Shown: one piece after another, positions 41,551-51,316 of the stretch
How the letters are laid out: each line of letters begins with the position of its first letter
How positions within the stretch are numbered: the first letter of the stretch is position 1
Assembly (NCBI RefSeq): GCF_008056315.1
Contig: NZ_VRKQ01000008.1
Span: 186,001-250,000, forward strand
Reading direction: 5' to 3'
DNA: 64,000 nucleotides
Source: Seonamhaeicola maritimus
GTDB taxonomy: Bacteria; Bacteroidota; Bacteroidia; Flavobacteriales; Flavobacteriaceae
The notes under the pieces: generated by a model
Databases searched by the model: none
What the model was told of the DNA's origin: nothing
The model's input: only the letters and a program-made list of their open reading frames with translations
Made by a program: the position numbers and the translations under genes

Positions 41551-43509
41551 TTATTTTACAATAAGTTTGGTTAGCATAGTAAGGTAATGACCGGGAAATG
41601 TACATACTATCCAATATTCACCAGGTTCGCTAGGAGAGGTAAAGTAGATAGTTTCACTTCCTTCGGGCCCAACGGTACCTGAATGAGCTAATACTAAATC
41701 ACTAAATGGCACGTAGTTTAAATCTGGTCCGTCAAGACCTAAACCTAATGCTTCTTGCCCTACCTTAAGAGCAACTTCTTTTCCTTGTTTACTTGTAATA
41801 ACCACATTGTGAATCATGTCATCATTATTATTCAAAGTAAATTCAATTTTACTATTTCTGTTTATAGTAATTTCTTCAACATCATATTTTAAACCAGGGA
41901 TGGTTCCAATAGATACTTTTTGGTCGGCTCCATCTTCTCCCCATTCATGAGGTATGTTGGTAATGCGTTTAGGCTGTTCAACTTTTTTATCAGATTTTTT
42001 CATATCCATTTGCATAGACTTTAACTCGCCGCTAGGAACTTCATTCAAGGTGTAGTACGCTTTTTTATGCAATAGTGTTTCACCAGAAGTAGCCTTCAAA
42101 CTTGGTATTTCTAATTGATGGATAAACCCTAGGCGCATACCATGAACGGTCAGTTTTACTGTTAAGCCATCATCAGAGACTTCGGCTTTGTGTACCATAG
42201 CATTTTGTTGATCAATGATTGGGCTACCATAAGTTTTGTAATATTTATAATTGAAGGTTACCATTTTGTAATTAGAAAGATCTTCAGCTTGGGACTTATC
42301 GATAGGTTTTGTAAACTCTAATTCAAAGCCATCGTCTTTAGCTTTCATGGTTTTAATTTCAAAAGGTGTTTTACCTGTCCATTCCAAACGCTGTAGACCA
42401 AATGGATCTGTTCCTGTTGATGCCCAACCTCTGCTAGTCATACCAACAAACATATTATTATCACGTCCCCAAACCATTCTTAGTACACCAGACGAAAATC
42501 CCTCTACAAAAGGAAAGGCAGCACCTTGATAAACACCATTTACTTTCTCCATAAAGACTCGCATGATTTTACTATGGCCTTGATCGCCTACAAATTCTTG
42601 ACCGCTAAACGGACCAAACTTCCCGCCTGATGTATCGTATAAGATATCAGAAGTTGAAATACCTAAGATAGTATGCGGGAACCAAATGGCCGGTGCTTTT
42701 AATTCAGGTACTTTTTCAGCATATTCATATAAAGTTAATCCAGAGTTGTCTTCAATATCCTCAGGCTTTAAGGTAAGGGGTGATTGTGGATCATCAGTCC
42801 ACCTTAAGCCTGATGGATGTCCAGCAAAATCACCAACCTCTAAATGAGTCATTCTACCGGAGCCAACCCAATCACCTTGATTTTCGGTAAAGAAATAATC
42901 ACCTTCTGGATTAATGCCAAATCCTGCTGGAGAACGTAAACCGGTGGCAATCGGCGTCATTTTGCCTTCAGGAGTTATTTTTAACATCCATCCGCGCCAC
43001 CTTACAGTACTCTGACCACCATTAATCCAAGATAGATTTAAGGTGACAATCATATCTCCATTTTTATCGAATTTAGGACCGTAGGAGTAGTCGTGGTAGT
43101 TGCCCGATAGAGGCCAAGAGAAAATGGTTTTATAAGAGTCGGCTTCATCATCACCATCTTTATCTTCCAATCTTGCCAACTCCCCACGTTGTGATAAGTA
43201 AAATGCGTTGTCCTTGTACGCTAAACCTAAAGCTTCGTGTAGTCCGTGAGCAAATAACTTAAAATTAGGTGTATTGCTATATGGGTTTTCCACCAACCAA
43301 ACTTCACCACGTCGGGTTGAAACACCTAATTTATCATCATCCGTTAAGGCTAAACCTCCTACTTCCAATTTGATATCCTTTGGAATAGGAATATCTACTA
43401 TTTTATAAAATTCAGCTTCTTTTTCTACTATGGATTTAGACTGACCAAAAGCAATTTGACCAATACAGAAGCATAAGACTACATATGAAATTTTTAATAC
43501 GTTTTGCAT
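41551..43509 (-). CDS. Exported propeller-type dehydrogenase-like protein fused to a cupredoxin
   Basis: 652 residues with a signal peptide (first 22). Residues about 40-400 look like a PQQ/sorbosone-dehydrogenase-like beta propeller (GLALTDDDKLGVSTRRGEVW, ATGLRSPAGFGINPEGDYFF, GHPSGLRW). A beta-rich linker follows, and the last about 120 residues are an azurin-like domain with copper ligands IHNVV and CTFPGHYLTM (C-x4-H-x3-M). Fusing a dehydrogenase-like domain to an electron carrier suggests an internal redox relay. It is last in an operon behind a TonB receptor and a DUF1080 protein. The oxidised substrate is unknown. Confidence 0.88.
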   Translation of the reverse strand: MQNVLKISYVVLCFCIGQIAFGQSKSIVEKEAEFYKIVDIPIPKDIKLEVGGLALTDDDKLGVSTRRGEVWLVENPYSNTPNFKLFAHGLHEALGLAYKDNAFYLSQRGELARLEDKDGDDEADSYKTIFSWPLSGNYHDYSYGPKFDKNGDMIVTLNLSWINGGQSTVRWRGWMLKITPEGKMTPIATGLRSPAGFGINPEGDYFFTENQGDWVGSGRMTHLEVGDFAGHPSGLRWTDDPQSPLTLKPEDIEDNSGLTLYEYAEKVPELKAPAIWFPHTILGISTSDILYDTSGGKFGPFSGQEFVGDQGHSKIMRVFMEKVNGVYQGAAFPFVEGFSSGVLRMVWGRDNNMFVGMTSRGWASTGTDPFGLQRLEWTGKTPFEIKTMKAKDDGFELEFTKPIDKSQAEDLSNYKMVTFNYKYYKTYGSPIIDQQNAMVHKAEVSDDGLTVKLTVHGMRLGFIHQLEIPSLKATSGETLLHKKAYYTLNEVPSGELKSMQMDMKKSDKKVEQPKRITNIPHEWGEDGADQKVSIGTIPGLKYDVEEITINRNSKIEFTLNNNDDMIHNVVITSKQGKEVALKVGQEALGLGLDGPDLNYVPFSDLVLAHSGTVGPEGSETIYFTSPSEPGEYWIVCTFPGHYLTMLTKLIVK

Positions 43510-43526
43510 GATTAATTGTTTTTAGT

Positions 43527-45434
43527 TTACCAAATGATACTATAGTTAATGGTGCTATCTCCTTTTGGAACTTCAACCAGTAATTCGTCTTTACCATCAA
43601 TATTCCTAATGATTGGTTTTAAATCATTCCCGGTAAAATCAATGTAATAACTTTCGTTATTGATGACATAAGTATTATCGGGTAGTTCTTTAATGCTTTC
43701 ACCATCGGCGAGCTTGTGCCACAAATTTTTTCCCTTGGAAATGGTGATAGATTTATTTAATTGACGTGTGCCTTCAGGAATTGTAAAGCTATTACTAATA
43801 GTTGTTTTTTCAATTTGGTAAGAGAATGAAGGCATTCTTGATGCATCCAATTCATAACCCAATTGTTTGACACCTTTATTTTCAATTAAAGGTATTGGCC
43901 ATGGTGAATTGTCTTCCTCTAAAGATGCAAACTCAAGATCTCCATGCATTGTTACAGAAAAACCAATAGGTTCTCCCAATTGTTTAAACCCTCTTGCTAG
44001 CCACATGTGTGTGGTGTTTAAAAACGAACCGTTCCACACTCTTAAAAGTGATCCGGTTGCCAAATTGTATGAGTAATGAATGCCTTGTGGTGTTCCAACA
44101 GAAATACAGTGCGTATGTTTTTCACCTTCGTGGTTAACAAAACTTCGTTGCATGACAGGTTTATCTTTTGGTTCTACAATGATGCCTTTAAGTGGATCAA
44201 ATACACCTTCTCCTTTTTTAGTTCCCTCTTGTATAGAATACCTTTGCATGTTAGGGCCTTCAACATGTAAACTAAATCCTCTTGCCCAAGGCGCGTGTTG
44301 GTTGTAAACTACTTTAAAAGGAATGTCTCCTTTTTCTAAAGTGGTGGTTTTTATATTGGCTTTGTCCATGCCACCCCTAATGTTCAAAAACTTTTTGTTG
44401 TTGAGATATAATTCTGAAATACCGTTAGCATGTCCTTCAAAAAGATATTTCCCAGTTTCGGGAACGGATAAAATTCCTGAATGAACTACCATCTTTTTGT
44501 CCCTGCTTTTAGTAACATCTACTAAAGTAAAACCATCTACCTTTTCTTCTTTTTCTTTAGAAATAGTATCTAAATTAATAGGCAAGTTTTTTACGTTTTC
44601 ATACTCTGTTCTAGTTATATTAGAAAGCGTGAATGTATTGCCTTCATATAGTTTGTACTTGATGTTTTTAAAAGCTACTGGACCATGGTCTCCCTGAATC
44701 ATCAACGGACCTTTTGGTTTTTCATCTGCGTTGGTTCCTCCGCCTCTTGTTGGACCGCTTAATTCAACGTTCTCATGGATTAAAACACCGTTTAACCAAA
44801 CTTCTTCAAACCAAGCGTTTTTAGTTTTCTTTCCAGTTTTATCAAATTTCGCGGCATGAAAAATGACTTTTAAATGTTGCCATAATCCTGGTGCCTTAGC
44901 AGCATTAACTCTTGGTGAGTAACCTTCATACCCTTCTTTTCCTTTTGGGGCTTCATTATTCCAGCGTTGATAAATACCACCCATATCAACATATTTAGGT
45001 TTCTTTACATTCCAACTGTCAAAAAGTTGAACTTCATAACGCCCCTGAAAATAGAGTCCAGAGTTTGATTTTACGGGCATCATAACATCTATTTCTAATT
45101 CCATATCACCATGATCAAATGGTGTGAAAAGATTTTTGTTGCTTCCCTTTTCTTGATCATTCTTGTTAAGTAAAATTCCAGTGCCTTCTTCAGTAAAAAA
45201 TGTTTTTTCTTTGCTTCGGTCAGCAATAACATTACCTACTATTTTCCAGTTGGCTCCTGTTGGTTTAAAGCCTGATAAATCATTTAGGGTGATAGTTTTG
45301 AATGGCAAGAAATTAGGCTTTACCACCTTGACTTCTTTTTTAACTATGGTCTTCTCAGATTCCTTTTTATCCTTTTCACAGGATATAAAAAAAATGATGT
45401 AGACAATTAGTAAATAATAAGAAACGTGTTTCAT
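43527..45434 (-). CDS. DUF1080 multidomain lipoprotein
   Basis: 635 residues. MKHVSYYLLIVYIIFFISC is a lipoprotein signal. The N-terminal DUF1080 concanavalin-like domain spans about 45-265 (LFTPFDHGDMELEIDVMMP, SGLYFQGRYEVQLFDSW, GPVAFKNIKYKLYEG). Residues about 310-400 look like a PA14-type carbohydrate-binding module (SGILSVPETGKYLFEGHANG). The C-terminal third is beta-rich and unassigned. It is likely a surface enzyme or binder for glycosides. The middle position between TonB receptor and cupredoxin fusion points to joint action on one substrate. Confidence 0.85.
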   Translation of the reverse strand: MKHVSYYLLIVYIIFFISCEKDKKESEKTIVKKEVKVVKPNFLPFKTITLNDLSGFKPTGANWKIVGNVIADRSKEKTFFTEEGTGILLNKNDQEKGSNKNLFTPFDHGDMELEIDVMMPVKSNSGLYFQGRYEVQLFDSWNVKKPKYVDMGGIYQRWNNEAPKGKEGYEGYSPRVNAAKAPGLWQHLKVIFHAAKFDKTGKKTKNAWFEEVWLNGVLIHENVELSGPTRGGGTNADEKPKGPLMIQGDHGPVAFKNIKYKLYEGNTFTLSNITRTEYENVKNLPINLDTISKEKEEKVDGFTLVDVTKSRDKKMVVHSGILSVPETGKYLFEGHANGISELYLNNKKFLNIRGGMDKANIKTTTLEKGDIPFKVVYNQHAPWARGFSLHVEGPNMQRYSIQEGTKKGEGVFDPLKGIIVEPKDKPVMQRSFVNHEGEKHTHCISVGTPQGIHYSYNLATGSLLRVWNGSFLNTTHMWLARGFKQLGEPIGFSVTMHGDLEFASLEEDNSPWPIPLIENKGVKQLGYELDASRMPSFSYQIEKTTISNSFTIPEGTRQLNKSITISKGKNLWHKLADGESIKELPDNTYVINNESYYIDFTGNDLKPIIRNIDGKDELLVEVPKGDSTINYSIIW

Positions 45435-45463
45435 CTGATTATAGTTTAGTGTTTGGTATGATT

Positions 45464-48301
45464 TTAAAATACGTAATTCAGTTTAATTAATGAACTTCTT
45501 GGTAAAATAGGTACAACTACAAAGCTGGCATCAGGGTTTGCTTGAATAAATTCTGGTGTAGCGCCACTACCACTAGCACCAAAACTAATAGCTCCAAAAA
45601 AGTTTGCCAACCCTTCAGAATTGAATAGGTTGCTAACTACAATATCGACTGACCAATGTTTATTTATTTTATAACCAATTCCAGTATTGAATGTGCTATA
45701 AGCTGCTAATTGAAATCCGTTAGACACATTGCCCTCGCGTTCACCCATATATTGCCATTTAAAGAAGGCCAATAACCTATTTCTTTCAAAAGTTGAACCA
45801 AGATTAAACATTAATTTAGGGTTGAATGCTAAAGTGTTACCTGAGAAATCATGAATGGTGTCATCATCGGTATTTGCGGTCCCACCGGCATCATAAACCT
45901 TCCATTTGTCTGCCTTCGGATCTTGAAGCACACCGTCAAAATTTATAGATATATTGTTTATTGGAGTAAAAACACTTTCCCATTCAAAACCTAAAGTTTT
46001 TGATGTGTTAAATTGAATTGGTGTGTAAAAAAGGGTATTAGTATTGTCATCTAATTCAAAATTTGAAGTACCTATATCCTTTAGTTGACTCCAAAAGGCG
46101 GTACCCGTAAAGGAGGCATTTTTTGAACTTAGCTTAATCCCTAATTCTAATTGATTTATCTTTTGAATTTCGCCTTTACCGTTAATTGGTACATTAGAGA
46201 AGTTGTTGAAATAATAGTTTAACTCTGGGGCTTTATTTCCTTTAGATAGTCTGGAAAAGATAACAGTGTTATCATTGATACTGTAATTAACCCCAATAGA
46301 ATATGAAAGATAATTATAATTATAATCAAAGTCGTCTTTTTCTCCTGTTGGTCCCAAAGTGCCATTATCAAATAATGTAGTATTATCTCCATCAATACCA
46401 CCTGAAAGACTTAGTGGCGCAAACCTGTCTTTACTGCCTTTGTGTTTAATGGTTTCATATCTTAAGCCTAAATCTAAATGTAAATTATCGGCAACTTTCC
46501 AACGGTCATTAACAAAACCTGCTAATTGCGTGATGTCCGCACTAGTATTCACATAAAATAAGCTGCCATAACTGCTTACGCCATTTTCATCAGACAGTGC
46601 TACAATAGGTTGACTAGGATTTTCTAAAGTTACTTGTAGCATTCTAGGGTTAGGTTCATAAGTTACATAGCCAAAACTGCCTTGAGTAAAATGGTTGGTT
46701 TTTGACAAACCTGCTGCGAAACCAAAGGTAAAGTCATGAGTTTCAGTTTTTTTCTGTAGTGTGAATTGATTCATCCACTCATCAGCATCCATATCCTTGT
46801 ACCAAGCCGAAGTACCCATTATGGCATCATTTGGTAACATGCCACCCGTTAGGTATTGAAACGGACTGCCGCTAAACAAACCGCTATTATCAACTCTGGC
46901 TATTTCAGAACCAGATAGTGCATCCTTGAAGACTACTTGTCCGAAAGGCAATATGGCATCGTTTCTAAAGAAAGCAGTTGGGTCACTTATAACATATGCG
47001 GTTGGGTCATTTAAAGAAACAAAAGCATTACTAATTGATGTTTGCCAATTGGCTTGTTTTGCTGAAAATTTAAGATTGTTTTTAAGTGTCCAATTGTTTC
47101 CTGTGTTTTGTTGAATGTCCATTCCGAATGCAAAATCTTGAGTGTGTACACCTTTTGAAGGATTGAAACGATTAGTTTTGTTTACATTTCTTCCGTCAGG
47201 AATATTAGCGTCAAATGATGGCATTAGTAAGGAAGTAGAGCTGAATTCTTGCCCAAAAGCCGGTGTTGGATTGTCCCAATTTGTGGCGGCAACCCCATGA
47301 TAACGGTTAGTGTGGTCATCTAAAACTTTTCCGTAGAATTTAAAGTGGCCATTTTTACCCTTTTTTATAATGTTAAATTTTAACTGACCTCCTTTGCTAA
47401 ATGTAAAGTTGGCGTCTCTGGCACCATCATCTTTTCTAAAATGGCCACCAATGTTAAAATACCAGTTATTTTCTAATGGTCCACCAATGTTGGTGTCTAT
47501 TCTGTATAGCGCATTATTGTTGTTTCCTTGAAACCCTCTTGTTAATTGAACTTCACCACCAATGTTCTGACTAATCCCATTTGATATAAAATTATAAATT
47601 CCACCTGGTCCGTTCAAGGCTGTTATAGACGAACTTCCACCTCTAATAGCTTCCACTTTTTTAGTAGTTAAATCTGCACGGTGAAATAAATCTGGAGAGT
47701 AGTACGAATGCTGAACTAAGCTTACTGGCAAGCCATCTTCTTGCAAGGATACATAATACCAGCCCATATCGTCTTCCGCGGAAGCGGAAATTCCTCTTGT
47801 ATAGATTCTTGTGAATACTTCTCCTGCCGAAGCATCTGTAAATGTTCCTGGAATATTTTGCAACAAATTAGCGCTTCCTCTTGGGAATGTTTGTTGCATT
47901 TCTTTTGAGTTTAAAGAGCTTACTGATGTGCTTGACTCCAATGATTTTCTTGGGTCAAAAGTACCAGTAACAACAACAGTTTGTAAATTTAACAAGTCAG
48001 GTTCTAAATTAAATGTCAAGGTGTTGTCTGCGTTTTTAACCTCAATTGTTTGTTCAATTGTTTTAAAACCTAAATAAGAAATAGTTAGTATGTAATTACC
48101 CGATGAAATATTTTGAACAATGAATTCACCATTAGAATTTGTAGTAAAGGCTAGATTTGAAGGTTCTAATAAAACATGAGCATTTTCTATAGGATTGCTG
48201 TTGACATCATAGACTGTTCCTTTGACTGATGCTTGTGACCATGTTATTTGACTAACTAAAATAGTAAGTAAAAATAAGAGCTGGATTTTAAGTTGTTTCA
48301 T
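45464..48301 (-). CDS. TonB-dependent receptor with carboxypeptidase-like domain
   Basis: 945 residues: signal peptide (MKQLKIQLLFLLTILVSQITWSQ), a carboxypeptidase-like beta domain (about 25-110), a plug (GSANLLQNIPGTFTDASAG, then VEAIRGGSSSITALNGPGG) and a 22-strand-type barrel ending in an aromatic residue (SSLIKLNYVF). Unlike SusC it has no SusD partner. It should import the glycoside or product handled by the following DUF1080 and propeller-cupredoxin genes. Upstream lies a shared motif site with the same spacing to a -7 box as at the azurin gene. Confidence 0.95.
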   Translation of the reverse strand: MKQLKIQLLFLLTILVSQITWSQASVKGTVYDVNSNPIENAHVLLEPSNLAFTTNSNGEFIVQNISSGNYILTISYLGFKTIEQTIEVKNADNTLTFNLEPDLLNLQTVVVTGTFDPRKSLESSTSVSSLNSKEMQQTFPRGSANLLQNIPGTFTDASAGEVFTRIYTRGISASAEDDMGWYYVSLQEDGLPVSLVQHSYYSPDLFHRADLTTKKVEAIRGGSSSITALNGPGGIYNFISNGISQNIGGEVQLTRGFQGNNNNALYRIDTNIGGPLENNWYFNIGGHFRKDDGARDANFTFSKGGQLKFNIIKKGKNGHFKFYGKVLDDHTNRYHGVAATNWDNPTPAFGQEFSSTSLLMPSFDANIPDGRNVNKTNRFNPSKGVHTQDFAFGMDIQQNTGNNWTLKNNLKFSAKQANWQTSISNAFVSLNDPTAYVISDPTAFFRNDAILPFGQVVFKDALSGSEIARVDNSGLFSGSPFQYLTGGMLPNDAIMGTSAWYKDMDADEWMNQFTLQKKTETHDFTFGFAAGLSKTNHFTQGSFGYVTYEPNPRMLQVTLENPSQPIVALSDENGVSSYGSLFYVNTSADITQLAGFVNDRWKVADNLHLDLGLRYETIKHKGSKDRFAPLSLSGGIDGDNTTLFDNGTLGPTGEKDDFDYNYNYLSYSIGVNYSINDNTVIFSRLSKGNKAPELNYYFNNFSNVPINGKGEIQKINQLELGIKLSSKNASFTGTAFWSQLKDIGTSNFELDDNTNTLFYTPIQFNTSKTLGFEWESVFTPINNISINFDGVLQDPKADKWKVYDAGGTANTDDDTIHDFSGNTLAFNPKLMFNLGSTFERNRLLAFFKWQYMGEREGNVSNGFQLAAYSTFNTGIGYKINKHWSVDIVVSNLFNSEGLANFFGAISFGASGSGATPEFIQANPDASFVVVPILPRSSLIKLNYVF

Positions 48302-48338
48302 ATTAGTTTTAAGAGAGTGTTTAATTTTTTAAAACATA

Positions 48339-48346
48339 CAAAGGTG
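48339..48346 (-). promoter_or_regulatory. -7 box of the TonB-receptor operon
   Basis: Minus strand CACCTTTG, one mismatch from TAnnTTTG, 37 nt upstream of the start codon. It lies 28 nt downstream of the shared motif site. Confidence 0.5.
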
Positions 48347-48374
48347 TAAAATAAATGCACTGATAATGTGTGTA

Positions 48375-48389
48375 ATTATTCAATGAAAA
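48375..48389 (-). promoter_or_regulatory. Shared motif site B (TonB-receptor operon)
   Basis: On the minus strand TTTTCATTGAATAAT, matching TTTCA-N-TGAATAA. The gap to the -7 box (28 nt) nearly equals that at site A (27 nt). Confidence 0.55.
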
Positions 48390-48410
48390 ATCATGAACAC
48401 CTTGAGACTT

Positions 48411-48773
48411 TTAAGTTTTAGTTTTTTTCAATTGATACATCACGCCAAAGGCAGCTATAAGTAGTCCTAAAAATTCTCGTGTGCCCTCTAAATAAGGTTT
48501 TTCGTAAACCATTTCACCAAAAAGTTCTTCTTTGTTATCGGTTTGTAAATAATCCATAAATAGTGAAAAATGAAATCCGCAGTAGGCCAATAAAGCCAAT
48601 ATGATAATCCACAAAGCAGGTTTGGGAATACTTTTAAAATTACTGTAAATACAAATAGCGGCTACCACTATATAAATGACAAACCAAAGCCAACCATCTG
48701 GGTCATTTAATTGCATAACTGCAAATAAAATAAAAATGATTCCCAGTATGATGTTAATTGTTTTTTTTGTCAT
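48411..48773 (-). CDS. TMEM220-family small membrane protein
   Basis: 120 residues with about four transmembrane helices (6-22, 27-45, 52-70, 100-116) and the family's N-terminal motif MQLNDPDGWLWFVIY. Function unknown throughout the family. It lies between the TonB-receptor operon and the Gfo/Idh genes on the same strand. The 164 bp upstream carries three phased TGCAAA repeats, so it may be transcribed separately. A metabolic role in sugar oxidation is not shown. Confidence 0.9.
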   Translation of the reverse strand: MTKKTINIILGIIFILFAVMQLNDPDGWLWFVIYIVVAAICIYSNFKSIPKPALWIIILALLAYCGFHFSLFMDYLQTDNKEELFGEMVYEKPYLEGTREFLGLLIAAFGVMYQLKKTKT

Positions 48774-48871
48774 ATTTCAATTTTTGCGAATTTATTTAAA
48801 TTTCTGACTAAAACACAAAAGTTTCACCTTTTAAGGGGCCTATATTAATTATAGAAATCAAATAAATAGTA

Positions 48872-48899
48872 TGCAAACCATATGCAAAAAATGTGCAAA
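48872..48899. repeat. Three TGCAAA direct repeats with 11-bp period
   Basis: TGCAAA at 48872, 48883 and 48894, spacing exactly 11 bp, upstream of the TMEM220 gene. This is a helically phased operator candidate. Confidence 0.5.
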
Positions 48900-48937
48900 T
48901 TAGTTTTATTAATTGGGGTGTAGAATAAAGTATGGTT

Positions 48938-50380
48938 TTAAAGACTCCAGCCTTCTCTATAAGCACGCTTAACAAATTGGTTTGCGGGCTCAAAATTGGT
49001 AATCCTCATTTTTTTACCATCCCAAAGTAATTTTTTTCTTCCTGGATAATCAAAACGATTATTAGCATTCTTTTTTCTTAGTCCATAACTTCTAATAGCC
49101 AAATTCCCCATTAGAATACTTTCAGTTAACGGACCTGCAAAATCAAAAGATGAAGTCAGTCTTTTATGTTTTTTACTTCGGTATCCATCTTTACATGCTT
49201 CTACCCAAGAAGCTTGATGACCGTTTTCAGGAAATGTTTCCACTTTCTTTTTCTTTTCTTTGAAAGTTTCAATCTTTCCGTCGTTATAATAAATTTTAGG
49301 TTCCCTACCGTATACACCGCAGGTCATAATGCCTTTTTCACCAAACATGATAACACCATTGGCAGAATTGCTTGAGCCAATAGGGTGGTCTACTGGGATT
49401 AAATCTGGGTGGAATGGACGCAAGCCACCATCTGTCCAAGTCATTTTTAAATCAACTGGATTTTTCTTCGAAGCTTTGAAAGTAAGTTGTGTACGAGATG
49501 ACGGCGGACAAGAATCAGGTAAATGATCTGGTCTCCAATCTTGTGAAAAAACTGCACCCACACTACTTTCAACTTCAGTTGGATATCCTAATCCCAAAAC
49601 ACGGTAAGGTGGGTCAATTAAATGGCAACCCATATCGCCTAATGCACCTGTTCCAAAATTCCACCATCCACGCCATTTAAACGGATGATACTGTGGATGG
49701 TAATCTACCATTGCTGCAGGACCAATCCATGAGTCCCAATCAAGTCCGTCTAATAAAGCTGGCTTATCGGTTTTCGGTGTAATACCTTGTGGCCAAATGG
49801 GGCGGTTAGTCCATACATGAACTTTATGTACGCTTCCAATTTTTTCCTTATCAAACCATTTTATCATTTGAGCTACGCCAGGTCCAGAAGCTCCCTGATT
49901 TCCCATTTGAGAAACAATTTTATGTTTTTTTGCAGCTTCGGTGAGCATGCGTGCTTCATAAATACTATGAGTTAATGGTTTTTGTACATACACATGCTTG
50001 CCCATTTTTATTGCTGCCATTGTAATGACTGCATGTGTATGATCTGGTGTGGAAACGGTCACTGCATCAAAATCTTTAATTTCATCAAAAAGTTTCCTAT
50101 AATCTTTATATTTTTTTGCTTTAGGAAATTTTTCAAAGGCTTTTGAAGCTCTGTTCCAATCAACATCACAAATAGCCGTAATATTTGATGCGCCATTGTT
50201 CCATGTGTTAACAGCATCAGAATACCCTTTTCCACCACCGCCAATAACGGCAATATTCAATTTGTCACTTGGAGGAATATAGCCTTGACCCAATACATGT
50301 CTCGGAACTATGCTTATTCCTGCTACGGCAATTGCAGATTGCTTTATGAATGCGCGCCTGTTGGTTTTGGAAGATTTCAT
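48938..50380 (-). CDS. Gfo/Idh/MocA oxidoreductase with Tat signal (copy 2)
   Basis: 480 residues. KTNRRAFIKQSAIAVAG is a twin-arginine signal; the Rossmann motif is AVIGGGGKGYSD; the catalytic Lys is in VYVQKPLTHS. It is closely similar in layout to the copy at 38538 (same GALGDMGCHLIDPPY-type segment). Exported members of this class act on sugars in the periplasm. It ends a minus-strand run of Gfo/Idh, TIM-barrel isomerase and Gfo/Idh. Substrate inferred only. Confidence 0.92.
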   Translation of the reverse strand: MKSSKTNRRAFIKQSAIAVAGISIVPRHVLGQGYIPPSDKLNIAVIGGGGKGYSDAVNTWNNGASNITAICDVDWNRASKAFEKFPKAKKYKDYRKLFDEIKDFDAVTVSTPDHTHAVITMAAIKMGKHVYVQKPLTHSIYEARMLTEAAKKHKIVSQMGNQGASGPGVAQMIKWFDKEKIGSVHKVHVWTNRPIWPQGITPKTDKPALLDGLDWDSWIGPAAMVDYHPQYHPFKWRGWWNFGTGALGDMGCHLIDPPYRVLGLGYPTEVESSVGAVFSQDWRPDHLPDSCPPSSRTQLTFKASKKNPVDLKMTWTDGGLRPFHPDLIPVDHPIGSSNSANGVIMFGEKGIMTCGVYGREPKIYYNDGKIETFKEKKKKVETFPENGHQASWVEACKDGYRSKKHKRLTSSFDFAGPLTESILMGNLAIRSYGLRKKNANNRFDYPGRKKLLWDGKKMRITNFEPANQFVKRAYREGWSL

Positions 50381-50390
50381 AATACGGTTT

Positions 50391-51311
50391 TTAGAAGTTT
50401 GATGTTTCTCTATAAGCGTTTATCACGGCAAGTTCACCTTTTTTTCCTTCAATAGAATTTCCATGTTCCATTCCTAATACACCATTAAAGCCTTTGTTTT
50501 GGATGTGCTTGAAGATATTTTTATAATTGATTTCTCCTGTAGTTGGCTCTTTTCTCCCAGGGTTATCGCCAATTTGAAAGTAGCCTATTTCGTCCCAAGT
50601 TAAATCTATATTTCGAATGATATGACCTTCGGTTTTTTGAAGGTGATATATATCGAATAAAATCTTACAAGCAGGATTATTTACTGCTTTACAAATCATA
50701 TATGTTTGATCTGATCGTTGAAGATACAAATCAGGAGAATCTGATAGTGGTTCTAAAACCATGGTTAATCCATGAGGTTGCAAGATATCTGCTCCTCGTC
50801 TTAAAGCTTCAATAACATTAGAATCTTGAATCCCAATAGGAAGTCTTCTTTGAAAACCCCCTGGAACAACGGTGAGCCATTTTGCGTTTACCCGTTTAGC
50901 CACTTCTACAGCATTTTTACAACCATTTAAAAAGATGTCTATGAACTCCTGTTTACCAGCAGCAAGGGTGTTCTTTAAATTACCGCCTTTTTGAATTACA
51001 AAAACGCCCATCGTCATATTGCGTTTGGCTAGTGCTTCACCTATTTTGGTTTGAAGTGCAACATCTCGTTTCATCATGTTGTTATCTTCAAAAGCTGTAA
51101 ACCCTTGATCTGCCATAAAATTTATTTGATCAATAGGGTCGGTGCCGGCATGATTTTTAAACATCCCTAAATGAGGTGCAAACTTCATTTTAAATGGGTC
51201 TGAAGAAAAGGTGGTTTTGCTAGTTTTTGTCAAAGCATTTACACTAGTAATTCCCATTCCAGTTAAAGAAGCTGCGGCAGCACTTTTTTTTATGAACGAT
51301 CTTCTTTCCAT
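50391..51311 (-). CDS. Hydroxypyruvate-isomerase-like TIM-barrel protein, Tat-exported
   Basis: 306 residues. MERRSFIKKSAAAASLTGMG is a twin-arginine signal. The remainder is an AP-endonuclease-2/sugar isomerase TIM barrel with VLEPLSDSPDLYL (metal-binding Glu), LFDIYHLQKTEG and YFQIGDNPGRKEPTTGEINY, all close to the hydroxypyruvate isomerase group. Export makes a periplasmic sugar isomerase or epimerase more likely than hydroxypyruvate as substrate. It sits between two Gfo/Idh genes with 5-10 nt gaps. Confidence 0.92.
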   Translation of the reverse strand: MERRSFIKKSAAAASLTGMGITSVNALTKTSKTTFSSDPFKMKFAPHLGMFKNHAGTDPIDQINFMADQGFTAFEDNNMMKRDVALQTKIGEALAKRNMTMGVFVIQKGGNLKNTLAAGKQEFIDIFLNGCKNAVEVAKRVNAKWLTVVPGGFQRRLPIGIQDSNVIEALRRGADILQPHGLTMVLEPLSDSPDLYLQRSDQTYMICKAVNNPACKILFDIYHLQKTEGHIIRNIDLTWDEIGYFQIGDNPGRKEPTTGEINYKNIFKHIQNKGFNGVLGMEHGNSIEGKKGELAVINAYRETSNF

Positions 51312-51316
51312 ACTTA

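Noticed and set aside
45464-48301. Classical SusC/SusD polysaccharide locus
   Set aside because: No SusD-like lipoprotein accompanies the TonB receptor, and no glycoside hydrolase of a standard family is present.
48808-48993. Small minus-strand frame upstream of TMEM220
   Set aside because: It overlaps the Gfo/Idh gene end in another frame and has no family features; the region is better explained as regulatory.
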